DNA from: Catellatospora paridis
GTDB taxonomy: Bacteria; Actinomycetota; Actinomycetes; Mycobacteriales; Micromonosporaceae
NCBI RefSeq assembly: GCF_009720365.1
Contig: NZ_ML769312.1
Location: 620,001-684,000 of the forward strand
Direction of reading: 5' to 3'
DNA length: 64,000 bases
The notes under the pieces were generated by a model. It worked only from the letters and a program-made list of their open reading frames with translations. It searched no databases and was not told the DNA's origin. Numbering within the stretch: the first letter of the stretch is position 1; each line of letters begins with the position of its first letter. The translations under genes were made by a program, and so were the position numbers. This document shows positions 45,054 to 52,353 of this stretch, one piece after another.

Positions 45054-45986
45054 TCAGCGGTAGCGGGCCACCGCCTCGGCGAGCCGCCGCACGAACGGTC
45101 GGCCGAACGCCGACGAGCCGTCGACCGCGAGGACCGCCAGGTAGCCGTGCAGCCGCCACAGCTCCCGCCGCTGCCCCAAGCCCGGGTCGATCGGTGCGAC
45201 CTCCCGGTATCCGTCGAAGACCTCGCCCGGCACGGGCGCGAAGTAGTCCAGCAGGGCGAGGTCTGCCTCCGGGTGCCCGTAGCACGGCGCCGTGTCGAGC
45301 AGCACCGCCTCGTCGGCCGTGGTGAGGAAGTTGTTCTGCTGCGCGTCGCCGTGCAGCAGCGACGGCGCGGGCTCCGGACCGCACAGCTCCGGCAGCCTGG
45401 CCGCGAGCCGGGACACCGCGGTCGCGACCTCGGCGGGCAGGTGACCGGAGTCGACGGCATCGCGCAGCCGCGGCAGCAGCCGCCGCTCGGCGTAGAACTG
45501 CGCCCAGGTCGTGCCGACGGGCCGGTTGTCCTGGGGGAGCGGGCCGAAGAAGCCGTCGAACTCCGCCAGCCCGTGCCGCGCGCCGTGCGCCTGGTGCGCC
45601 ATGGCCAGCGCCCGGCCGATCGACCGCCACTGCGCCGCCGTGCGCGCCTGCGCGGGCACCTCCGGCAGCGCCTCCAGCATCAGCACCGACCCGAACGCCC
45701 CGGTCACCAGGCCTGCGCCGACCGGCTCGGGCGTGGCGACTCCGGACCGCTCCCGCAGCAGCCGGTGGCCGCGCAGCTCGGCGGTGAACTGCTCCGGACC
45801 GCTCGCGGCGCGGTCGAGCTTCACGAAGACCGAGAAGGGCGCGCCGCGCAGGATGCCCGCCGGATGCGAGGCGCGATCGTCGAGGTCGGTGAACCCCGTC
45901 GCGGTCCACGGGCGTCCCCGGTGTGCGCTCGCGGCCCGCTCGACCGCCGCCACCACGGCGGGCTCGCACAACGGATGCTTCGTCAC
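45054..45986 (-). CDS. Fructosamine kinase / aminoglycoside phosphotransferase-like kinase
   Basis: A 310-aa protein-kinase-like fold enzyme. GAPFSVFVKLDRAASGPEQFTAELRGHRLL holds the ATP-contacting Lys and Glu, GSVLMLEALPEV the hinge, LLHGDAQQNNFLTT the catalytic loop (HGDxxxxN), and AVLLDTAPCYGHPEADLALLDYF the metal-binding Asp and the conserved Tyr-Gly-His-Pro-Glu. The GHPEADLA signature and domain order match the fructosamine-3-kinase family, which phosphorylates glycated amines, rather than true aminoglycoside kinases. It starts at GTG 45986 with GAGG upstream. Confidence 0.85.
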   Translation of the reverse strand: MTKHPLCEPAVVAAVERAASAHRGRPWTATGFTDLDDRASHPAGILRGAPFSVFVKLDRAASGPEQFTAELRGHRLLRERSGVATPEPVGAGLVTGAFGSVLMLEALPEVPAQARTAAQWRSIGRALAMAHQAHGARHGLAEFDGFFGPLPQDNRPVGTTWAQFYAERRLLPRLRDAVDSGHLPAEVATAVSRLAARLPELCGPEPAPSLLHGDAQQNNFLTTADEAVLLDTAPCYGHPEADLALLDYFAPVPGEVFDGYREVAPIDPGLGQRRELWRLHGYLAVLAVDGSSAFGRPFVRRLAEAVARYR

Positions 45987-46098
45987 CGGGCGGACCTCAC
46001 CCGGGGCAGGCTAGCAGCCGCGGCGTCGAGATGCCGGGTCGGTGGTCGAGCCCTCCTGCCACCTCCGGTGACACGGGCGCGACGTCCTTCGTGTGCGG

Positions 46099-46995
46099 TC
46101 AGGTGGGCGGGTCCTCGCCCCGCAGCCGGGTCCGTGCCGGCCGGTGTGGGCCCGCCGACCAGGCGGCAAGGAACCGCAGCGCCTCCGCCGACGGCGAGTC
46201 CGCCGCGGCGGTGTACACGAACAGGGTCTGATCCGGGTCGTCGCCGACCCCCAGCGCCTGGAAGTCCAGCTCCATCGGCCCGGCCACGGGATGCTGGAAG
46301 CGCTTGTGCCCGAACGCGCGCGCCCGCACCCGGTGGTCGCGCCACCAGCGCCGGAAGTCGTCGTCCTTGGCGGACAGCTCCTCGACCAGCTCGGTCAGCG
46401 ACGGGTCGTCCGGCCAGCGCGCGGCGTCCATCCGCAGGTAGGCCACACACTCCCGGGCGGCCGTGGCCCAGTCGGCGTACAGGGCTCGGCAGGCCGGATC
46501 GGTGAAGGCCAACCGGACGAGGTTGCGCCGGCCCGCGGGCAGCGTGCCGAAGTCAGTGAGCAGCGCCGCCCCGAGCGGGTTCCAGGCCAGCACGTCCATG
46601 CGCCGTCCGAGCAGCAGCGCCGGGAACTCGTGCAGGCTGTCGAGCAGCTGCCGGGTCTGCGGCCGCACCCGCTGCGCCGCGGGACGAGCCGCGGCCGACG
46701 GGCGCGGCGGGCGCGCCACGCGCATCAGGTACTCGTGCTCGTCCGGGCGCAGCCGCAGCCCTTCGGACAGGGCCTGCAGCACCTCCGCGGACACCCGGGT
46801 GGCCCGCCCCTGTTCCAGCCGGACCAGGTAGTCGACGCTCACATGGGCCAGCAGCGCCAGCTCCTCACGACGCAGCCCCGGCACCCGCCGCGGCCTGCCG
46901 CCGCCGGGCAGGCCAACGTCCTCGGGACGCACCCGCGCCCGGCAGGCGCGCAGGAAGTCGCCCAGCGTGAGGTCGGCGGGCTCCTGGTCGTGCAT
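46099..46995 (-). CDS. XRE-family regulator with a MmyB-like ligand domain
   Basis: A 298-aa regulator. Residues about 12-75 form a helix-turn-helix domain (LGDFLRACRARVRPEDVGL, LRREELALLAHVSVDYLVRLEQGRATRVSAEVLQALSEGLRL). The rest is a MmyB-like domain (DSLHEFPALLLGRRMDVLAWNPLGAALLTDF, NLVRLAFTDPACRALYADWATAA) that binds fatty acids in relatives. It is divergent from the SDR gene 47153-47989, the usual genetic setting for this family, so it probably controls that gene. I chose ATG 46995, 7 nt after a GATAAT hexamer. Confidence 0.88.
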   Translation of the reverse strand: MHDQEPADLTLGDFLRACRARVRPEDVGLPGGGRPRRVPGLRREELALLAHVSVDYLVRLEQGRATRVSAEVLQALSEGLRLRPDEHEYLMRVARPPRPSAAARPAAQRVRPQTRQLLDSLHEFPALLLGRRMDVLAWNPLGAALLTDFGTLPAGRRNLVRLAFTDPACRALYADWATAARECVAYLRMDAARWPDDPSLTELVEELSAKDDDFRRWWRDHRVRARAFGHKRFQHPVAGPMELDFQALGVGDDPDQTLFVYTAAADSPSAEALRFLAAWSAGPHRPARTRLRGEDPPT

Positions 46996-47002
46996 ACCCG
47001 CC

Positions 47003-47008
47003 ATTATC
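47003..47008 (-). promoter_or_regulatory. -10 element of a leaderless promoter (XRE/MmyB gene)
   Basis: On the minus strand GATAAT ends 7 nt before ATG 46995. It lies within an alternative ATG (47004), which argues against that upstream start. Confidence 0.5.
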
Positions 47009-47152
47009 GGCGCGGGCCGCCGACCGTGCCTGGTACTGCCGGACCCAGGAACGCCATGCCCAGGGCGAACGGGTGCCTGGCCCGCGTCGATGCGTCCGGG
47101 GACAGTCGAAGGCGACCACCGGGCCGCCCGGCCCACGGCGAAAGGCAATTCC

Positions 47153-47989
47153 GTGACCACATGGTTCATCACCGGAGCGTCCCGCGGCTTCGGCCTGGAG
47201 ATCGCCAGGCAGGCGCTCGAACGCGGCGACGACGTCGTGGCGACCGCCCGCGACCCCCAGGCCGTCGAGAAGGCCCTGCCCGGCTTCGCCGAGCAGCTGC
47301 TCGCCGTCGCGCTCGACGTGACCGACGAGCAGCAGGCCCGCGACGCTGTCGAGGCGGCGACGGCCCGGTTCGGCGGCATCGACGTGCTGGTCAACAACGC
47401 GGGGCGAGGCCTGCTCGGCGCCGTCGAGGAGGCCGCCGACGCCGAGGTCCGCGCGGTCTTCGACACCAACGTGTTCGGGCTGCTCGCGGTCACCCGCGCG
47501 GTGCTGCCCGTGATGCGCGCCCAGGGCTCCGGCCGCATCGTCAACATGAGCTCGGTCGGCGGGTTCGTGTCCTGGCCCGGCTGGGGCGTCTACTGCGCGA
47601 CGAAGTTCGCCGTGGAGGCGATCACCGAGTCGCTGCGGTTCGAGGTCGGCCCGTTCGGCGTCCAGGCGATCGCCGTCGAGCCCGGCCCGTTCCGCACCGA
47701 CTTCCTCGACCCCAGCTCGCTGCACCGTACGGCGAAGGAGATCGAGGGATACGGCGACAGCGCCGGCGCGATGCGCTCGTGGGCCGACGGCACCAACCAC
47801 GCCCAGGACGGCGACCCGGTCAAGGCCGCTACCGCGATCCTCGCCGTGGTGGACACCGAGGCGATGCCCGCCCGGCTGGCGCTGGGTGCGGCCGCGGTCG
47901 CCGACATCGAGGCCAAACTCAGGTCGGCACGCTTCGAGCTCGACACCTGGCGCGAGATCTCGCTGACGACCGACTACGCCGCGGGGTGA
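47153..47989 (+). CDS. Short-chain dehydrogenase/reductase
   Basis: A 278-aa classical SDR: TWFITGASRGFGLEIARQAL (cofactor loop at the N terminus), LAVALDVTDEQQARDAV, VLVNNAGRGLLGAVEEA, the catalytic Ser in NMSSVGGF and the YCATK box (GVYCATKFAVEAITESL). The C-terminal extension with ATAILAVVDTEAMPARLALG is typical of the RhaD-like/oxidoreductase subgroup commonly found divergent from MmyB-type regulators. It starts at GTG 47153 behind AAAGG. The substrate is unknown. Confidence 0.88.
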   Translation: MTTWFITGASRGFGLEIARQALERGDDVVATARDPQAVEKALPGFAEQLLAVALDVTDEQQARDAVEAATARFGGIDVLVNNAGRGLLGAVEEAADAEVRAVFDTNVFGLLAVTRAVLPVMRAQGSGRIVNMSSVGGFVSWPGWGVYCATKFAVEAITESLRFEVGPFGVQAIAVEPGPFRTDFLDPSSLHRTAKEIEGYGDSAGAMRSWADGTNHAQDGDPVKAATAILAVVDTEAMPARLALGAAAVADIEAKLRSARFELDTWREISLTTDYAAG

Positions 47990-48066
47990 GCGCCGCAACC
48001 TCCGGTCGGGATCAGGCAGGCCGTCCGGTCCCGCCCGGACGGTCGCCTGCCCGGGGGAGCGGTGAC

Positions 48067-48630
48067 TCAGCTGTTCCAGCGCAACAGGACGGGTGTCTCA
48101 CGCTCGAAGCCGAGCACGCTGAGGGTGGCCGTCTCCAGGCGGAACAGCCCGCCGTCGGACGGGGGCAGGCCCAGCCAGCGGGCGGTGAGCACCCGCAGCA
48201 GATGGCCGTGCCCGACGAGCGCGACGTCGCCGCTGGCCAGCATGGTCCGGGCCCGTTCCAGGACGCGGTCACAGCGGGTGCCGACCTGGGCGGCGGTCTC
48301 CCCGCCCGGGCAGCCGTGCTGCCACAGGCTCCACTCGGGACGTTCCTGCCGGATCTCGACCGTGGTGCGGCCCTCGTAGGCGCCGTAGTTCCATTCCAGC
48401 AGGTCGTCGTCGGTGGCGGTGATCTCCAGCCCGGCCAGCGCCGCGGTGCGCACCGCCCGCTGCAGAGGGCTGCACAGGACCGCGGCGAACGCCCGCCCGG
48501 CCAGCCGTGCGGCCAGCTGGGCGGCTTGGCGTTCACCCTCCGCCGTCAGCGGCAGGTCGGTGAAGGAGGTGTGGCGGCCGCTGGCGCTCCACTCGGTCTG
48601 CCCGTGCCGGACCAGCACGATCTCTCGCAT
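48067..48630 (-). CDS. Histidine phosphatase (phosphoglycerate mutase-like)
   Basis: A 187-aa member of the histidine phosphatase superfamily. The catalytic RHG is in IVLVRHGQTEWSASGRHTS at the N terminus; downstream are LPLTAEGERQAAQLAARL, CSPLQRAVRTAAL (second Arg), LLEWNYGAYEGRT (Glu) and VALVGHGHLLRVLTARWLGL (second His). It forms a phospho-His intermediate and removes phosphate from a sugar phosphate or similar. I chose ATG 48630 (MREIVLVRHG), with GGGGAGG upstream; the longer frame to 48684 has no support. Confidence 0.9.
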   Translation of the reverse strand: MREIVLVRHGQTEWSASGRHTSFTDLPLTAEGERQAAQLAARLAGRAFAAVLCSPLQRAVRTAALAGLEITATDDDLLEWNYGAYEGRTTVEIRQERPEWSLWQHGCPGGETAAQVGTRCDRVLERARTMLASGDVALVGHGHLLRVLTARWLGLPPSDGGLFRLETATLSVLGFERETPVLLRWNS

Positions 48631-48716
48631 GGTGCCGATCCTCCCCGCTCGTGTTCCTGAGGACACGTTAGCGGTGATCAGCACCGGATCGCGTGGTTTC
48701 GACCCCTGAGTCTTAC

Positions 48717-48732
48717 TCCTAGCGTCCTAGGA
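48717..48732. promoter_or_regulatory. Small palindrome between the phosphatase and methyltransferase genes
   Basis: TCCTAG-CGTC-CTAGGA is a dyad with 6-bp arms in the divergent intergenic region (48631-48842), which otherwise shows no gene. It is a possible operator, not strong evidence. Confidence 0.35.
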
Positions 48733-48842
48733 TGACTTAGCGGTAGTGCGCCGTAGCTCAACCCAAGCTCAGCACCGGTGCCGGGTAGGGTTGATCTTGA
48801 TGGTTCCGCCTGTGGAGGCCGCTGGACTCACAGAATTGAGGT

Positions 48843-49703
48843 ATGACGGACGCGCCGCTCATGCCGCACTACGCGAGGGTCGATCAGAGCCCACCGCAGA
48901 TGCAGGCACGGCTCGTGGCGTACCTCGACCGGGCCGCCGCCTATCGGGCGATCGCCGACATCCGGGCGAGGGCGTCCGAGACGATGCACGTCAAGCCCGG
49001 CCACCGCGTGCTCGACGGGGGCTGCGGGCTGGGGGAGGAGGCGTGCGCGCTGGCGGTGCTGGTCGGCGCGGACGGCCGGGTCGACGGCGTCGACAACTCG
49101 CGCAGCATGCTGTCGCTGGCCGCGCACCGCTACGAGCGGTGGCACCAGACCCACCCGGACGCGGGCGACGTCCGCTTCGTCACCGGGGATCTGACCAGGT
49201 TGGACTATCCGGCCGACGTGTTCGACGCGGTGCGGTGCGAGCGTACGCTGCAGCACCTGCCGCAGGCGGAGGCGGTGATCGCGGAGCTGATCCGGGTGAC
49301 CCGGCCGCAGGGGCGGATCTGCCTGGTGGACACCGACTGGGAGTCGCTGGTCTTCGACGGGCTGCCGGTGGAGGTGCTCACGCCGATGATGTGGCGGCTG
49401 CGGCACCACAGCGTGATGTGCAACCCGACGATGGGCCGCACGCTGCGCAACCGGCTGCGCCGGGCGGGGGTGCACGAGCTCGAGTGCCACCCGCTGACGA
49501 TGTGCTTCACCGACCCGGCCGAGGCACAGCACGTGGTGCCGTATTTCGACCGGGACATGCTGCTGCACATCGTGGGGGAGGAGGACGGCGACACCACGGC
49601 GATGGTGGACCGCTGGCTCGACGCCGTCCACGACGCCGACGAGCAGGAGGACTTCCTGGTGGCGTTGACGGTCTGGGTGGTCGCGGGCACGGTCCCCGCC
49701 TGA
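48843..49703 (+). CDS. SAM-dependent methyltransferase
   Basis: A 286-aa class I methyltransferase: HVKPGHRVLDGGCGLGEEACALAVLVG (SAM motif I, residues about 49-75), RVDGVDNSRSMLSLAAHRY (motif II), VRFVTGDLTRLDYPADVFDAVRCERTLQHL (motifs III/IV). The C-terminal half carries LTMCFTDPAEAQHVVPYFDRD and is unrelated to the other methyltransferase in the window. It resembles UbiE/Methyltransf_25 proteins; the acceptor is unknown. ATG 48843 lies about 5 nt after a GAGG. A strong hairpin (49706-49748) follows the stop. Confidence 0.86.
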   Translation: MTDAPLMPHYARVDQSPPQMQARLVAYLDRAAAYRAIADIRARASETMHVKPGHRVLDGGCGLGEEACALAVLVGADGRVDGVDNSRSMLSLAAHRYERWHQTHPDAGDVRFVTGDLTRLDYPADVFDAVRCERTLQHLPQAEAVIAELIRVTRPQGRICLVDTDWESLVFDGLPVEVLTPMMWRLRHHSVMCNPTMGRTLRNRLRRAGVHELECHPLTMCFTDPAEAQHVVPYFDRDMLLHIVGEEDGDTTAMVDRWLDAVHDADEQEDFLVALTVWVVAGTVPA

Positions 49704-49705
49704 GA

Positions 49706-49748
49706 ACGGCCCCGCCTCCGGCTGCGTGAACAGCGGAGGCGGGGCCGT
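49706..49748. terminator. Bidirectional hairpin terminator
   Basis: Arms of 15 bp (ACGGCCCCGCCTCCG at 49706-49720; 49734-49748) extended by a GCTG/CAGC inner stem around CGTGAA, between the convergent methyltransferase and kamA genes. Confidence 0.82.
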
Positions 49749-49767
49749 CGGTCGGATCGGGGCGGGC

Positions 49768-51132
49768 TCAGGCCTGGACGGCGAGCTGCTCGTCCATCTG
49801 CTTGCGCCACCACTTCTGGCCGGACTCGGGCAGGGTGTCGATCGGGTCGTAGTACGCGTAGCGCTGGGAGAGCACGTCGACGTTCTGGTCGGCCTCGATG
49901 GAGGTGCGGTAGTTCTTGGTCCAGTACGAGATGCCGTTCTCGCGGTCGTACTCGGTGACCATGTGGACCCAGCGCTTGCCGACGAACGGCACGTCGCAGA
50001 CGATGCGCGGGGTGGCGTAGCCGGGCAGGTAGCCCATGATGTCGTGCTGGAGCTGCTGGGCGGCGCCGACGGAGACGCGCCAGTGCTCGGCGTTGGGGAT
50101 CATGTCGCACATGTAGAAGTAGTACGGCAGGATGTTCGCCTCGCCCTGCAGCGCGAAGCACAGGTCGAGCAGGTCGGGCGAGGTGGCGTTGACGCCGCGC
50201 ATGAGCACGCCCTGGTTGCGTACGTCGCGCACGCCCACTTCGAGGGCCGTCTTCGCGGCACGGGCCACGGTCGGGGTGATCGAGTTGGCGTGGTTGACGT
50301 GCGTGTGGATCGCCAGGTTGACGCCGCGCCGGCGGGCGGTGCGGGCGACCCGCTCCAGCCCCTCGACGACCTCGGGCTGCAGCCAGTGCTGGGGCAGGCC
50401 CATCAGCGCCTTGGTGGCCAGCCGGATGTCGCGGATGGTGTCGATCTCGAGCAGGCGCATCAGATACGACTCGAGGTTCTTCCACGGGACGTTGGCCACG
50501 TCGCCGCCGGAGACGACGACGTCGCGGACGCCCGGGTGGGCCTTGAGGTAGGCGATGTGCGCGTCGTAGCGGTCGACGGGCTTGAGGGTCAGTTTGAGCT
50601 TCTCGACCGCGGGGGTGGAGTTGCCGACCAGGTCCATGCGGGTGCAGTGGCCGCAGTACTGCGGGCAGGTGGACAGCAGCTCGGCGAGCACCTTGGTGGG
50701 GTAGCGGTGGGTGAGGCCCTCGGCGACCCACATGTCGTGCTCGTGGAGGCTGTCGCGGCTGGCGTGCGGGTGGCTGGCCCACTCGGTGAGCCGGTCGGAG
50801 GCGACCGGGATCATGTAGCGGCGCACCGGGTCGGCGTAGAACGCCTCGGTGGTCAGCTCTTCTCGCGCCATCGTGTTGACCATCTGCGGGGGGACCAGCA
50901 TCGACATCGTGGCCAGAGCTTTCTGGTCATCCTCGAGGTCGGCGTAGAAGGCCTCGTCGACGGTGTCGCCGAGCACGGCGCGCAGCTGCTTGATGTTCTT
51001 GATGCAGTTGACGCGCTGCCACTGCGCCGACTCCCACTGCGCAGGGGTGACGTCGCGCCAGCCCGGGAACCGGGTCCAGTCCGGTTCGATCAGCTCTACG
51101 CGGCGGTACTCGTAGGGTTGCCCAGCGTTCAT
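49768..51132 (-). CDS. kamA: Lysine 2,3-aminomutase
   Basis: A 454-aa radical-SAM, PLP-dependent enzyme converting L-lysine to L-beta-lysine. The 4Fe-4S motif is CPQYCGHC (Cys156, Cys160, Cys163), preceded by HRYPTKVLAELLST. DVVVSGGDVANVPWKNLESYLMRLLEID, RLATKALMGLPQHW and NLAIHTHVNHANSITP are typical LAM features. It starts at ATG 51132 with GGAGAGG; the longer frame to 51189 lacks support. It is divergent from kdd, so this locus serves lysine degradation rather than antibiotic beta-lysine supply. Confidence 0.94.
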   Translation of the reverse strand: MNAGQPYEYRRVELIEPDWTRFPGWRDVTPAQWESAQWQRVNCIKNIKQLRAVLGDTVDEAFYADLEDDQKALATMSMLVPPQMVNTMAREELTTEAFYADPVRRYMIPVASDRLTEWASHPHASRDSLHEHDMWVAEGLTHRYPTKVLAELLSTCPQYCGHCTRMDLVGNSTPAVEKLKLTLKPVDRYDAHIAYLKAHPGVRDVVVSGGDVANVPWKNLESYLMRLLEIDTIRDIRLATKALMGLPQHWLQPEVVEGLERVARTARRRGVNLAIHTHVNHANSITPTVARAAKTALEVGVRDVRNQGVLMRGVNATSPDLLDLCFALQGEANILPYYFYMCDMIPNAEHWRVSVGAAQQLQHDIMGYLPGYATPRIVCDVPFVGKRWVHMVTEYDRENGISYWTKNYRTSIEADQNVDVLSQRYAYYDPIDTLPESGQKWWRKQMDEQLAVQA

Positions 51133-51284
51133 CGGTGGCCTCTCCTTTGCGGTCCCGTTGACCATACTGGAAGTTCTTCGGCCTACCAACTAGTCTGCCG
51201 TAGAATTTCCCGCACACATCAAATCTAACCGCAATATTGGTTTTGATCACGCGGTTGCACTTCACTTTTTAGGAGAACCGGACA
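51133..51284. promoter_or_regulatory. Divergent kamA/kdd control region
   Basis: This AT-richer 152-bp region has no gene. It contains a perfect 8-bp palindrome CAATATTG (51232-51239) and a dyad AACCGC (51227-51232) / GCGGTT (51251-51256) separated by 18 bp, a candidate binding site for a regulator of both transcripts. AGGAGAAC serves kdd. Confidence 0.5.
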
Positions 51285-52349
51285 ATGACGTCACCGATCG
51301 GCCTGCACCGGGTCCTGGAACCGAGCGGGGTATTGCCCCAGGCGGCACTTCGCTTGGACATTTCGTCGGAAATCGGGGCAGACGAGGTGCGTATCGCCGT
51401 CGAGCGGCTCAACCTCGACGCGGCGAGCTTCCGGCAGCTGGCCACCAAGCACGCCGGCGACGGCGCGGCGGTCCGCGCCGAGGTCCTGGAGATCATCGGC
51501 GCCCGCGGCAAGATGCAGAACCCGGTCACCGGCTCCGGCGGCATGCTGATCGGCGCCGTCGAGGCCGTCGGCCCGGACTCCCCACTCGGCCTCAAGGCCG
51601 GCGACAAGGTCGCCACCCTGGTCTCCCTCACGCTGACCCCGCTGTCGATCACCGACGGGCTCAAGCGCTGGGACGGCGGCAGCGAGCAGGTCCCCTGCGA
51701 GGGCCACGCGATCCTGTTCGCGCGCTCCATCGCCGCGGTGCTGCCCGCCGACCTGGACCCGGAGCTGGCCCTGGCCGTCATGGACGTGTGCGGCGCACCG
51801 GCGCTGACCGCCCGGGTGGTCGCGAAGTACGACAACCCGACCGTCGCCGTGATCGGCGGCGCGGGCAAGAGCGGCTCGCTGTCCCTGGCCGCGGCAAGGG
51901 CCGCCGGCGCGAGCCGCACCGTCGGGGTCGTCCCCGTCGAGCGCGAGCGCGCGATGCTGGCGGACGCGGGCCTGGCCGACGTGGTCGCGCTGGCTGACGC
52001 CCGCAACCCGGTGGCCCTCGCCGAGGCGGTGGAGGCCGCGCTGGGCGGGCGGGCCGCGGACGTGACCGTGGTCTGTGTCGACGTGCCCGGCTGCGAGCAC
52101 GGGGCGATCCTGTCGACCGCCGACGGCGGCACCGTGATCTTCTTCTCGATGGCGACGAGTTTCGCCGCCGCCGCGCTCGGCGCGGAGGGCCTGGCCGCGG
52201 ACGTGACGATGCTGGTCGGCAACGGTTACGTGCCCGGTCATGCGGCGTACGCGCTGGATCTGCTGCGGCAGGTGCCGGCGGTGCGGGCGATGTTCGAGTC
52301 CCGTCTGCACCACGAGGCCTCGCGGGCCACGTCCGGCACGGCAGACTGA
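51285..52349 (+). CDS. kdd: L-erythro-3,5-diaminohexanoate dehydrogenase
   Basis: A 354-aa protein that oxidises 3,5-diaminohexanoate to 5-amino-3-oxohexanoate with NAD. It begins MTSPIGLHRVLEPSGVLPQAALRLD, the typical Kdd start, with GKMQNPVTGSGGMLIGAVEAVG, SLTLTPLSITDGLKRWDGGSEQVPCEGHAILF, and a Rossmann motif VAVIGGAGKSGSLSLAAARAAGA (residues about 187-210). It is the first gene of the divergent lysine-degradation operon, with AGGAGAAC before ATG 51285. The assignment rests on gene context and these family segments. Confidence 0.88.
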   Translation: MTSPIGLHRVLEPSGVLPQAALRLDISSEIGADEVRIAVERLNLDAASFRQLATKHAGDGAAVRAEVLEIIGARGKMQNPVTGSGGMLIGAVEAVGPDSPLGLKAGDKVATLVSLTLTPLSITDGLKRWDGGSEQVPCEGHAILFARSIAAVLPADLDPELALAVMDVCGAPALTARVVAKYDNPTVAVIGGAGKSGSLSLAAARAAGASRTVGVVPVERERAMLADAGLADVVALADARNPVALAEAVEAALGGRAADVTVVCVDVPGCEHGAILSTADGGTVIFFSMATSFAAAALGAEGLAADVTMLVGNGYVPGHAAYALDLLRQVPAVRAMFESRLHHEASRATSGTAD

Positions 52350-52353
52350 CCTC

